Source of the DNA: Dyadobacter fermentans
GTDB taxonomy: Bacteria > Bacteroidota > Bacteroidia > Cytophagales > Spirosomataceae
Reading direction: 5' to 3'
Assembly: GCF_019924045.1 (NCBI RefSeq)
Contig: NZ_JAHXBN010000027.1
Location: forward strand, 62,001 to 126,000
DNA length: 64,000 bases
Shown: one piece after another, positions 17,442 through 25,849 of the stretch
How the letters are laid out: every line of letters starts with the position of its first letter
Position numbering within the stretch: the stretch's first letter is position 1
Translations under genes and position numbers: made by a program
Notes under the pieces: generated by a model
What the model saw: the letters and a program-made list of their open reading frames with translations, nothing else
Database searches by the model: none
Told to the model about the DNA's origin: nothing

Positions 17442-17836
17442 TGAAAACGCAAACACATCCGGGATGGTCGTGGTTGCTGCGGCTGATAGCGGCAGTGATT
17501 ATGCTGCAAACCCTCTATTTCAAATTTTCCGCCGCCCCCGAATCGGTATACATCTTTTCGACCGTCGGAATGGAGCCGTGGGGACGTATATTCGTAGGCG
17601 TATTGGAGCTGATCGCCTCCATTCTGATCCTCATTCCCCGTACCACCGCCTATGGTGCACTGATCGGCATCGGCGTGATGACAGGCGCCGTTTTCATGCA
17701 CCTTACCCGACTGGGCATCGTGGTGCAAAACGACTCGGGCAAGCTTTTTGTTATGGCAGTAGTCGTGCTCGTTACCTGCCTGGTGCTCGTCTACTGGCAC
17801 CGCAGCAGCATTTCGGGCGTAAAATTCCGCGATTAA
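17441..17836 (+). CDS. DoxX-like four-helix membrane protein
   Basis: The ATG at 17441 overlaps the preceding TGA by one base; an earlier ATG at 17414 lies inside the YHS gene and is disfavoured. Four hydrophobic helices are visible (near 10-30, 47-64, 68-88 and 103-122), with the DoxX-like pattern LQTLYFKFSAAPESVYIFSTVG and GVLELIASILILIPRT. DoxX-family proteins are inner-membrane components often placed beside redox or detoxification genes. Its position at the end of the YHS operon suggests it supports the same process. Exact activity is unknown. Confidence 0.8.
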   Translation: MKTQTHPGWSWLLRLIAAVIMLQTLYFKFSAAPESVYIFSTVGMEPWGRIFVGVLELIASILILIPRTTAYGALIGIGVMTGAVFMHLTRLGIVVQNDSGKLFVMAVVVLVTCLVLVYWHRSSISGVKFRD

Positions 17837-17897
17837 CGTAAACCCGATTTTCCCAAAACTGGGCATTGTTTTTGTCCCATATTTCAAAACCAACGAC

Positions 17898-18404
17898 ATG
17901 AACAGGCAAGTAACAAAATCAATTAAAGCGGCTTTGGCGCAGATCAGCGCCATGCTGGATGCACTGTCCGACGAGCAATATGGGCGTAGTTTGCCCATCC
18001 TCTCGGGTGCCTCCCTGGGCGGGCATGTACGCCACGTGATCGAGTTTTTTATCGAGCTCGACCGCGGCTACCGCTCGGGTGACGTGAACTACGACGCCAG
18101 GCACCGGGACAAGGCCATTGAACGGCAGCGGGAACTGGCATTGGCCGGGTTGCAAAAGATTGCGACTAGCCTGGACAAGGAAAATAAGACCCTGCTTTTA
18201 ACAACCGCCACCGAAGCTGACCAAACCGGCTTTCAGGTTGAAACCAACTATGAACGGGAGCTGGTTTACAATCTCGAACACGCCGTGCATCATATGGCAT
18301 TGATGAAAATCGGCATCGGAGCGCTCAGCGCCTTCCAGCTGCCGGAAAGTTTTGGAGTAGCCAGTTCCACCATCCGATACCGCCAGGCGCTATGTGCACC
18401 GTAA
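17898..18404 (+). CDS. DinB-like putative metal-dependent protein
   Basis: The 168-aa all-helical protein has the DinB/YfiT layout. Conserved histidines occur at SLGGHVRHVIEFF in helix 2 and at NLEHAVHHMALMKIG in the late helix, which together form the usual metal site. Members include bacillithiol- and mycothiol-dependent transferases, but most are uncharacterised. The last 13 nt overlap the start of the NRDE/ATP-grasp fusion gene, so the two are translated together. DinB-NRDE neighbours are, as far as I recall, common in this phylum. Confidence 0.8.
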   Translation: MNRQVTKSIKAALAQISAMLDALSDEQYGRSLPILSGASLGGHVRHVIEFFIELDRGYRSGDVNYDARHRDKAIERQRELALAGLQKIATSLDKENKTLLLTTATEADQTGFQVETNYERELVYNLEHAVHHMALMKIGIGALSAFQLPESFGVASSTIRYRQALCAP

Positions 18405-20170
18405 CCTACATTCCGACCGGGAAAGGTGCATTCCTGACCTCCAACCGGGATGAACGCACCGACCGCGCTCCCGCGGAACCGCCCGTAACGCGCTATGCTC
18501 CCGCGCCCCTCACCTACCCGAAAGATACTCAGGCCGGTGGCACCTGGATCGCATTGAAAGGCCGGTGCGACGCTGCGGTGCTGCTGAACGGAGGTTTTCA
18601 AAATCATGCGCGCAGGCATTCGTACAGCAGAAGCCGGGGCCTGATCATACTCGAAATCGTTGAAGCAAATGCTCCGGCAGATTGTTTCGAAACAATGGCT
18701 TTGGAAGGAATCGAACCCTTTACAATAATCCTGTTCACAGGTGGCCGTTTAATGCGCTGTACCTGGGATGGCAGCCGCAAGCACCGGAAAGAACTCGACG
18801 CGCATCGGCCGCATATCTGGGCATCGGCGACACTCTACAATGATGATGCGCGACAAATGCGGGCCGCAAAACTGCAACAGTGGTACGGCAAAACTGCCGT
18901 TAACGTGGAGAGCATTCTGGATTTTCATATCCAAGACGACATCAGGTTCAATGCTGGCCAGAGCTTCAACGAACATCGGGATACAATCGCTACCGTGAGC
19001 GTCACCTCCATCGACTTGACCAGCCCGGAGCCCGCCATGCATTACCATGACCTTCGCACCGGAAGAACGTTTGTAACCCGACAGCCCCCAGCGATCTCCG
19101 ACGAGCAAACGGCATTTCACAACTTTCATTGGAAGATGAGACGCTTCCTGATCCGCCTCCGGAACTGGGAATACTGGCCGCTGGAATGCGTTTACCTGCC
19201 CATGGTACCCGCGTGGCTGTGGCTGAGCATGAAGGCCCGATCGGTTTGCTTTTTTGAAGCAGCCAATCCTTCCATGCGCTATGCCGGCTTCGCAGGGGAG
19301 CACAAGAGCCGGATTTACTCGCTGATGCCCAAAAATACCTATCCTGAAACGCTGTTATGCGAAGCAGGCATCTCGCGAAAAAAAGTGCTGGAGTTACTGC
19401 ACAGTGCTCCGTTCAAATTCCCATTAATCGCCAAACCCGATGTCGGCGAACGCGGTGTACAGGTGCAACTCCTGAAAAATGACAGCAATCTCGAAGATTA
19501 TCGCAGGCGTAGCCGGGTCGACTTCCTTTTGCAACCCTACATCGACTACCCCAACGAAGTGGGCATATTCTATCATCGAATGCCGGGCGAACTAAGCGGG
19601 CACATTTCGGGAATCGTCGGGAAAGAGCTGTTAAGTGTTACCGGCGACGGGATAGCTGACATTCTCACCCTGATCATGCAAGACGACCGGGCGATTTTAC
19701 AACTACCCGCCCTGCATACGTCTCTGGGCGAGCAGTTAAAGTCGGTTCCCGCCGCCGGCGAAAAAGTCCGTCTAGTTCCTTACGGCAACCACAGCCGCGG
19801 CTCCAAATTCACGGACCTTAGCCATCGCACTACACCGTTACTCACGCAGGTGATCGACCAGATATGCGCCGGGATACCAGGCTTCCATTTTGGTCGGCTT
19901 GATATCCGTTTCAAAAGCTGGGAAGACCTCGAAGCCGGACAGCATTTTTCCATCATCGAACTCAACGGCGCCGCCAGCGAACCGACGCACATTTACGACC
20001 CGAAGCATACGCTGTTCTTTGCCTGGAAGGAGATCTACCGGCATTGGAAAATACTATTGGAGATCAGCATGGCAAATGTGCGTCATGGCGTGCCTCGAAT
20101 GACATTCAGGGATGGCGTGGCGATGGTGCGGGAGCATAGAAAGTACTTGAAGTTGATGCGGAAGGTGTAA
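18392..20170 (+). CDS. Fusion: NRDE/TANGO2 domain plus ATP-grasp-like domain
   Basis: Residues 1-~235 form an NRDE (TANGO2/DUF833) domain: it begins M-C-T, with Cys2 in the Ntn-hydrolase-like position, and has SNRDERTDRP-type sequence at 17-26 and AGGTWIAL at 48-55. Residues ~255-592 are a second unit with NWEYWPL, FFEAANPSM, a Lys-bearing ATP-grasp strand FPLIAKPDVGERGVQV (343-358), DFLLQPYIDYPNEVGIFY (377-394), and a late metal-binding stretch GRLDIRF...FSIIELNGAASEPTHIYD. This second unit resembles the D-Ala-D-Ala-ligase-like ATP-grasp proteins usually encoded alone. No internal stop or frameshift is seen. A carboxylate-amine ligation is possible but the substrate is unknown. Confidence 0.8.
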   Translation: MCTVTYIPTGKGAFLTSNRDERTDRAPAEPPVTRYAPAPLTYPKDTQAGGTWIALKGRCDAAVLLNGGFQNHARRHSYSRSRGLIILEIVEANAPADCFETMALEGIEPFTIILFTGGRLMRCTWDGSRKHRKELDAHRPHIWASATLYNDDARQMRAAKLQQWYGKTAVNVESILDFHIQDDIRFNAGQSFNEHRDTIATVSVTSIDLTSPEPAMHYHDLRTGRTFVTRQPPAISDEQTAFHNFHWKMRRFLIRLRNWEYWPLECVYLPMVPAWLWLSMKARSVCFFEAANPSMRYAGFAGEHKSRIYSLMPKNTYPETLLCEAGISRKKVLELLHSAPFKFPLIAKPDVGERGVQVQLLKNDSNLEDYRRRSRVDFLLQPYIDYPNEVGIFYHRMPGELSGHISGIVGKELLSVTGDGIADILTLIMQDDRAILQLPALHTSLGEQLKSVPAAGEKVRLVPYGNHSRGSKFTDLSHRTTPLLTQVIDQICAGIPGFHFGRLDIRFKSWEDLEAGQHFSIIELNGAASEPTHIYDPKHTLFFAWKEIYRHWKILLEISMANVRHGVPRMTFRDGVAMVREHRKYLKLMRKV

Positions 20171-20260
20171 TTAGCATTAATAGGCATTTTAAAGAAGGAG
20201 GCCCATTGCCTTACAACGCATTGCAGATCAAACGCGTCTATGTTATAAACCAGTTACATC

Positions 20261-20692
20261 ATGCAACGACTAGTACTTCTCCTTCTTCTCTCATGGGCAT
20301 TTACCAATTGCAAACGCGATAAAAGCGCTGAGCCGCAGCCACTGCCCGAAATTGCCGGCATCGTCGGCAAATGGCATCTGGTAGAAACCCGATACAAGGC
20401 GGGCGACTCTACCATAGTGAAAAACATGACCAACGAACCACAAAAGGCCTTTTCAATACGTTTCGACGGCGTGATACTGTACGACGGATACGGCTCTTGC
20501 TGTGCAACATCTGAATATGAGATAAACGGAAACGTATTTAAGGTAAAACCGCAGAAGGATGTGCCCTACAACGAAAATTGCGGCCTAGTCGATTGCTTTG
20601 CCTGCCCTAAGCTGATCATTACGCAAGCAGGCGATGAAATGACGATTGAGTCATGCCTGGGCGGAATCGATAAGTATGTGAGGGAAAAATAA
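20261..20692 (+). CDS. Small lipocalin-like lipoprotein
   Basis: A signal peptide ends in a lipobox-like F-T-N-C (Cys17). The mature ~125 residues begin IAGIVGKWHLVETRYKAGDS, the G-x-W opening of small lipocalin-like domains common in Bacteroidota. Six cysteines follow (GSCCATSEY, NCGLVDCFACP, ESCLGG), suggesting disulfides. It is monocistronic with 90-nt flanks on the left and a 185-nt gap on the right. The ligand is unknown. Confidence 0.65.
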   Translation: MQRLVLLLLLSWAFTNCKRDKSAEPQPLPEIAGIVGKWHLVETRYKAGDSTIVKNMTNEPQKAFSIRFDGVILYDGYGSCCATSEYEINGNVFKVKPQKDVPYNENCGLVDCFACPKLIITQAGDEMTIESCLGGIDKYVREK

Positions 20693-20877
20693 TGGCGTAT
20701 ACCAACCACAGTTATACATCGAACTTCTTTACAGGCATTCCGGCAATATTACAGCAACCGTTCACTAAAAACCTCTCAACACCCTCATTACCAGTTTTAT
20801 ATTTTCTTAATTTGCGTATACCGCACCTCGCGGGTTACTTTCCTTCTGCATGATCTGTGACTCAAACTTCTACGCTC

Positions 20878-22611
20878 ATGAAGCACGGCCATTGTTACCT
20901 CGCATTGATTGTCCTCCTTTCATCCTGTTTCAAAAAGAAGGAACAATCTGAAAAACCGGCGTCCGACAACGCGGCGCGGATTACGGTTTGTTACAATCCC
21001 AAAACCACCGATGCCGAATGGTACAGTTCAGGCAAAAAGGCGCCTATGCTCGATGGATTGAAGGGCATCGATTTTAAAATTACCACTTCCAGCCCGGAGG
21101 CGCAGGCTTACTTTAACCAGGGCCTGATGCTTTCCTACGGTTTCAACCACGCTGAGGCGGCCCGGTCGTTTTACCAGGCCACCCGGCTCGACTCGACCTG
21201 CGCGATGGCTTATTGGGGTTATGCCTACGTGCTGGGCCCCAATTACAATGCGGGGATGGAATCGGACAATTTTCAGCGGGCCTGGGCGGCCACCCAAAAA
21301 GCGCAGCGCCTGGCAGCCTCTTGTACACCTAAAGAAAAGGCGCTGATCAGTGCATTGGTCGCGCGGTACAGTGAAACTCCTCCCACCAACCGGGCGCCGC
21401 TCGACATCGCATTCGCGGACGCGATGAAGAAGGTGTATAATCAATTCCCTTCCGATCCCGATGTCGGCGCGCTATATGCCGAGGCGCAAATGGACCTTCA
21501 CCCGTGGGATTTGTACGACAAGAAAACGAAAGCAGCCAAATCCTGGACGCCGGCGCTACTGGCCGTCCTGGAAAGCCTGCTGAAAAAGAACCCGCGGCAT
21601 CCGGGCGCGCATCACCTGTACATACACGCAGTGGAGGCCTCTGCCACGCCCGAAAAAGCGCTGGGATCGGCGGCGTTACTCGATTCACTGGTTCCGGGCG
21701 CAGGCCACCTGCTCCACATGCCGTCGCATATTTACATCCTCACCGGCGACTATCATTTGGGCTCGCTTTCCAACGTAAGGTCAGTCGAGGCGGATAGCAA
21801 CTACATCACCGTGTGTCATGCGCAAGGCGCCTACCCGCTCGCGTATTTCCCGCACAATTACCACTTCCTGGTGGCTACCGCTGCCCTCGAAGGCAACTCC
21901 AATATGGCATGGCTCGCCGCGCGGAAAGTACAGCATTACACCGCCAGAGAGGTAATGCGCCAGCCCGGGTGGGGCACGCTCCAGCATTATTATACCATTC
22001 CTTATTATGTAGCTGCAAAATTTTCGATGTGGGATACGCTGCTGGCCGAACCTAGCCCCGGCAAGGATCTGGTTTATCCGCGGGCAATCTGGCATTATGC
22101 AAGGGGAATGGCGTTTTTGGGCAAACATGACCTGCCTCGTGCGCAGGAAGAGATGAAATCCCTTACCGCATTGGCTGCCGACACGACCCTGAAAGATATT
22201 ACGGTCTGGAACATCAATACTTCCGTGGATCTCGTACAAATCGCCTCCAAGGTGTTATCGGCCGGTATCGCCGCGCAGCAAAACCAGCTCGACAAATCGG
22301 CCGCCTTGCTCCGCGAGGCCATTGCCCTCGAAGATAACCTCAACTACAACGAGCCGCCCGACTGGTTTTTCTCCGTCCGGCACCACCTCGGGGCTGTACT
22401 GCTCAAAGCCGGAAAAAATGCCGAAGCTGAGCGCACCTATCGTGAGGATTTACAGACCTGGAAGAAAAACGGCTGGGCTTTGATCGGCCTGTACAATGCT
22501 TTGCTACAACAAAAAAACAACAGCGAAGCTCAGGAAGTCAAATCCGCGTTTGATAAAGCCTGGGTGCATGCCGACATCAAACTTGCGGCATCATCCGGCA
22601 TTGCGGATTAG
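20878..22611 (+). CDS. TPR-repeat lipoprotein
   Basis: A GTG lies in frame at 20857, but the ATG at 20878 directly starts a lipoprotein signal (MKHGHCYLALIVLLSSC). The 577-aa protein is almost wholly helical with tetratricopeptide repeats: AQAYFNQGLMLSYGFNHAEA, CAMAYWGYAYVLGPNYN, HPGAHHLYIHAVE, and a C-terminal AEAERTYREDLQTWKKNGWA. The H-P-G-A-H-H-L-Y-I-H-A-V-E stretch is typical of a family of large bacterial TPR proteins of unknown role. A protein-binding scaffold in the periplasm or outer membrane is inferred. It is convergent with the outer-membrane barrel gene and stands alone. Confidence 0.75.
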   Translation: MKHGHCYLALIVLLSSCFKKKEQSEKPASDNAARITVCYNPKTTDAEWYSSGKKAPMLDGLKGIDFKITTSSPEAQAYFNQGLMLSYGFNHAEAARSFYQATRLDSTCAMAYWGYAYVLGPNYNAGMESDNFQRAWAATQKAQRLAASCTPKEKALISALVARYSETPPTNRAPLDIAFADAMKKVYNQFPSDPDVGALYAEAQMDLHPWDLYDKKTKAAKSWTPALLAVLESLLKKNPRHPGAHHLYIHAVEASATPEKALGSAALLDSLVPGAGHLLHMPSHIYILTGDYHLGSLSNVRSVEADSNYITVCHAQGAYPLAYFPHNYHFLVATAALEGNSNMAWLAARKVQHYTAREVMRQPGWGTLQHYYTIPYYVAAKFSMWDTLLAEPSPGKDLVYPRAIWHYARGMAFLGKHDLPRAQEEMKSLTALAADTTLKDITVWNINTSVDLVQIASKVLSAGIAAQQNQLDKSAALLREAIALEDNLNYNEPPDWFFSVRHHLGAVLLKAGKNAEAERTYREDLQTWKKNGWALIGLYNALLQQKNNSEAQEVKSAFDKAWVHADIKLAASSGIAD

Positions 22612-22635
22612 GAATTTTGAAGCAGGGATGGGTTT

Positions 22636-23874
22636 TCAAAGTGCAAAGCCAATCCCTGCTTTGGCTTGTAGTTCGGCATAATTGACCTTGAAAACACGTT
22701 GCTGCATACTACCGCCGGAGTAGCTGACCGTCGCGTCGAAGTAGAGCTTGTTGAACAGGCGTTGCTGATAACCGGCCAAAACCCCAGCCGACGTGTTCCA
22801 GGAACTATAGACATACCGGCCACCCGTCACATAATCCCGGTAAACGCTCCGATCATAATTATATGCGAACCGGGAGCCTACATATAGTCCCGACAAATTA
22901 TCTGAAGCTTTCCCTTTTCTCACCTGGCGTTTTTGCAGATAGTACCAACGCAACTGTGCTTCTCCAACCGTCGGTAGCGAATAACCTCCATATGAAGAGT
23001 GGCTGATTTCATTCCCGAGGCTCAAATTGACCGACAGCGGACTCTTCCCCAATTTCCGTTCATAACCAACCTCCATCCGGAGCAACTGATTGTTAAGCCC
23101 GATATTCACTTCGGGCAACCTGATTTTGAAATGCTGTTTCACAAAATAGTCGCAATGCAGTACGTCACATAAAGGGCCTGAGCCATTTCGCCTCCAGTCA
23201 CCGAATGCAAGTCCCAGCACAGAGCGGGATGCGATAACCGCATTTCTGGTAGTAAAGCCCGGCGGTTCCATGTAGCCCACGCCCCAGAGCGACAAATACG
23301 GCGTTACGTAATAGATGCCCAGCGAGAAATCGAGAAAACCATTAGCCAGAAAACGACTTTGAAAGCCATATGTGATACTGAAATGCTGTCTCGGGCGCTC
23401 ACTCTGTATGGCGGCCAGCGACCTTTCATACGCGACCCCCAGATAACTTCCACTGAAATTATTCGCACTTTGCTGGCGTTCAATCCGCTTGTTCATTTCA
23501 AAATACCACCTGCTTCCGATACTCGCGAACATATTTCTTCCACTCAATTGCCGTTCAAAACGATCAATGGTGATGGCGCTCCCCAGTCGGTTTGTCCGCG
23601 AAGTAAGTGTAGCTTCCAACGATAGCGCAGGCAATACCTTGTATTCAAATGCAGCACTAAACCCAATCCCATTATAAGCCGTTGAGGAATACCCCAGCTT
23701 GAACATCTTCCGCGTGGGGACTTTGGTCATGAAAACATTCTCGTAGCGGTCGATAAACCGCTGCTCCACCACAGCGCTATTCTCTTCCGTAAATATGACG
23801 GAAGTAGTGTCCTGAGCGAACGACCGTATGGCACATGCCGCCAGCAGCATTGATAGACGGAAAAATCGACGCAT
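22636..23874 (-). CDS. Probable outer-membrane beta-barrel protein
   Basis: A signal peptide (to S-F-A-Q, ~21) is followed by ~390 residues of short amphipathic strands with aromatic belts (YNGIGFSAAFEYKVLPALSLE, FLDFSLGIYYVTPYLSLWGV, LYFDATVSYSGGSMQQRVF). The final residues AKAGIGFAL end in a hydrophobic pattern as in many barrels, though with Leu and not Phe. Two Cys near residue 240 (PLCDVLHCDY) are unusual for a barrel. I recognise no named family. It stands alone between a convergent and a divergent neighbour. Confidence 0.65.
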   Translation of the reverse strand: MRRFFRLSMLLAACAIRSFAQDTTSVIFTEENSAVVEQRFIDRYENVFMTKVPTRKMFKLGYSSTAYNGIGFSAAFEYKVLPALSLEATLTSRTNRLGSAITIDRFERQLSGRNMFASIGSRWYFEMNKRIERQQSANNFSGSYLGVAYERSLAAIQSERPRQHFSITYGFQSRFLANGFLDFSLGIYYVTPYLSLWGVGYMEPPGFTTRNAVIASRSVLGLAFGDWRRNGSGPLCDVLHCDYFVKQHFKIRLPEVNIGLNNQLLRMEVGYERKLGKSPLSVNLSLGNEISHSSYGGYSLPTVGEAQLRWYYLQKRQVRKGKASDNLSGLYVGSRFAYNYDRSVYRDYVTGGRYVYSSWNTSAGVLAGYQQRLFNKLYFDATVSYSGGSMQQRVFKVNYAELQAKAGIGFAL

Positions 23875-24037
23875 TGATTAGCTAAAATACAAACCCGCCG
23901 CCGCGCATGACGCGGGGGTTAGCATAAAGAGGCTATCGGTAACATCGATCGTTGTATGAAGTCGAAATAAATGTTCGACGCAAGCCGGGCATATATAAAT
24001 AAATTATATAGATTTAGCCAATTTATCAACAACACAA

Positions 24038-24850
24038 ATGATCTCCCGCCTAATCGCTGCTACGCTCATACTCATACTGCTTTGTAACAGGATTACCCTT
24101 GCCCAGCCCGAAAAGCTGAAAGGAATCTGGATTTCATCGCAATTGGAAATGATTGAAATTCTGCACACCGGCAAAGATTCGGTCAATTACATGTGCAGCA
24201 GGGAATTGAAAGAAAATTTCTTCAATTTGTTTATTTACGGCGATACATTGAGTTATCAATCGAGATACACGGCTTCTTCTACAAACAATCAGGTAGAATA
24301 CGTAGATCGTTACGATCTGAAAATCATCACCAGCAACGATTCCATATTAATCGTGGAGCCCATATCCGATTTCTCGAAAGCCTTTTTCTGGGATAAACCA
24401 TCTATCACCCTGCGAAAGAAAGAGTACCTCACAGACCAGACAATTTCTTTTGAAAAACTGGTTTACCACTCATTCTTTGGAGGAAGCGCCCCGCATGTAT
24501 CACTGCAAGTCGATAGTGCAAGGAATCTTTACGTGCATTTTCGAAATGAATATGGCGACAAAACGATGCGAACGGGCACCTACTCGGCTGTGTTGGACGA
24601 CGATACCTACAACAAACTCATTTACCAACTCCGGAACGCCCAACTCCGGGCACTCCGGTTCGGCGATTTCAAAGGTGCCGATTCGGCCATCGCTACGCTC
24701 ATCGTCTATTTCAACGGCAAGCGCAAGCACCTGAAAAGTATTGCCCCGCCCCGCATCGCCCGCGACCTCCTTAGCTTCATCGATCGGCAACTGGCTGGCT
24801 ATCCCGGCCTGAAACCCACCAGCAACACCCGGCAGCTCGAATGGCCGTGA
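24038..24850 (+). CDS. Secreted hypothetical protein
   Basis: The N-terminus is a signal peptide (MISRLIAATLILILLCNRITLAQP). The mature 245 residues have two parts: a lipocalin-like opening (KLKGIWISSQLEMIEI) with beta strands, and a C-terminal half with DTYNKLIYQLRNAQLRALRF and SAIATLIVYFNGKRK, resembling the DUF6438-like module found in small Bacteroidota proteins. No active site is seen. It is monocistronic and ends just before the 16-bp purine repeat array. Confidence 0.6.
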   Translation: MISRLIAATLILILLCNRITLAQPEKLKGIWISSQLEMIEILHTGKDSVNYMCSRELKENFFNLFIYGDTLSYQSRYTASSTNNQVEYVDRYDLKIITSNDSILIVEPISDFSKAFFWDKPSITLRKKEYLTDQTISFEKLVYHSFFGGSAPHVSLQVDSARNLYVHFRNEYGDKTMRTGTYSAVLDDDTYNKLIYQLRNAQLRALRFGDFKGADSAIATLIVYFNGKRKHLKSIAPPRIARDLLSFIDRQLAGYPGLKPTSNTRQLEWP

Positions 24851-24867
24851 TACGTTACTGGGACTAA

Positions 24868-24963
24868 GGAAGAAAGGGAGGAGGGAGGAAAGGGAGAATG
24901 GAGGAAAGGGAGGAGGGAGGAAAGGGAGAACGGAGGAAAGGGAGAATGGAGGAAAGGGAGGAG
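24868..24963. repeat. Six tandem copies of a 16-bp purine unit
   Basis: Six adjacent 16-bp units (consensus GGAGGAAAGGGAGRAY/GGAG at the end) start at 24868, 24884, 24900, 24916, 24932 and 24948. Two unit types alternate: ending GGAG and ending GAAT/GAAC. The strand is almost purely purine. It is directly followed by a pyrimidine arm at 24973-25018, so the transcript can fold into a long imperfect hairpin between two convergent genes. Confidence 0.9.
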
Positions 24964-24972
24964 GAAATGTGT

Positions 24973-25018
24973 CTTCCTCCCTTTCTTCCCCTTCCTCCCC
25001 TTCTTCCCTTTCTTCCTC
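24973..25018. terminator. Polypyrimidine arm complementary to the purine repeat
   Basis: CTTCCTCCCTTTCTTCCCC and following bases form an almost pure C/T tract that is imperfectly complementary to the purine array at 24868-24963. It lies only 6 nt from the stop of the minus-strand gene. A bidirectional terminator is inferred. Confidence 0.4.
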
Positions 25019-25024
25019 TACCGA

Positions 25025-25432
25025 CTAAACGTCAATAGCGTCGTACACGATTACTTTATCCCACAGGTGGCTGCAATCTTTGATGAACTTCTGGTGGATC
25101 GGGTGATCCTGGTAGGTTGCCTGGCCCGCAAGGTCTTCGAAAAACATCAGCTCAGATACTGCCCAGCTATTGTCTACGACGTCCCTTTTCTCCGTACTCG
25201 CCACTACGCCAATGCGAAGCTCCTTGATCGCCTCGATCTTCCGCAATGTTTTCAACCCTTCGATGATCCGGTCACGATCGGCCACCGAACCGGGATTTTT
25301 AAGCCAGAAAAATACATGATGCACCAACGGGGTTTTGCTCTTCGCCGGAGACACCGGGGCCGCAACGGACGCAGCAGCACCTGCTGCAATAGCGGCAGAG
25401 CTTGCAATGAATTTACGACGGGAATTTGTCAT
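25025..25432 (-). CDS. Tat-exported Dabb (stress-responsive A/B barrel) protein
   Basis: The N-terminus SRRKFIASSAAIAAGAAASV is a twin-arginine signal peptide. The remaining ~100 residues form one alpha/beta barrel half of the Dabb family: LVHHVFFWLKNPGS, a helix DRDRIIEGLKTLRKI, LRIGVVAS, WAVSELMFFEDLAGQATYQDHP and HQKFIKDCSHLW. Dabb proteins are dimeric ferredoxin-like folds, some of which are cyclases or stress proteins. Here the location is periplasmic and the substrate unknown. The region upstream (25433-25597) separates it from the island integrase. Confidence 0.85.
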   Translation of the reverse strand: MTNSRRKFIASSAAIAAGAAASVAAPVSPAKSKTPLVHHVFFWLKNPGSVADRDRIIEGLKTLRKIEAIKELRIGVVASTEKRDVVDNSWAVSELMFFEDLAGQATYQDHPIHQKFIKDCSHLWDKVIVYDAIDV

Positions 25433-25597
25433 AGTAAGTGTTGAGATATATGGATTAATGAAAAAGAGGCATAGTTGACGTAAAATAAGGCGTTTTCAAA
25501 TTCAAACTGTGTATCAGTTATAATGAATTTCTGCGCATTTCTTGCTTTTACATGGTGAATTCATTGTGAAAAATACCCTTGATTTGCCTCCGATTCT

Positions 25598-25774
25598 ATG
25601 AAAAGACCTTCCGTCTCCTTGCTACTCGATAAGCGCCGAATGAAAGAAGGCTTCGCCTCGGTTAAGCTTTCGGTCTACTACAACGCGCAACAGAAGCAGT
25701 ATGCTGCCGGCATAATCCTCGACGATAAGCAGGTCGAATTTCTCACCAAAAAACAAAACTGGTCTTTCCAGTAA
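25598..25774 (+). pseudogene. Detached N-terminal arm-binding part of the integrase
   Basis: The ATG at 25598 starts a 58-codon frame (MKRPSVSLLLDKRR..., ASVKLSVYYNA, YAAGIILDD) that matches the N-terminal arm-binding domain of Bacteroidota tyrosine recombinases. It stops at 25772-25774. The continuing integrase sequence (L-S-S-K-V-S-D-E-G-F-E-I) is found one base out of frame from about 25757, and returns to the original frame near 25802 (W-N-K-I-Y-G-R-E-Y-I). Two compensating frameshifts about 45 bp apart therefore separate this part from the catalytic part. They could be true mutations or sequencing errors. Confidence 0.7.
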
Positions 25775-25849
25775 AGTGAGCGATGAGGGCTTCGAAATCT
25801 ATGGAACAAGATCTACGGTCGCGAGTATATCGATGACGCGACCGAAGAT

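Noticed and set aside
24868..24963. CRISPR array
   Set aside because: The units are directly adjacent without unique spacers and no cas gene is present.
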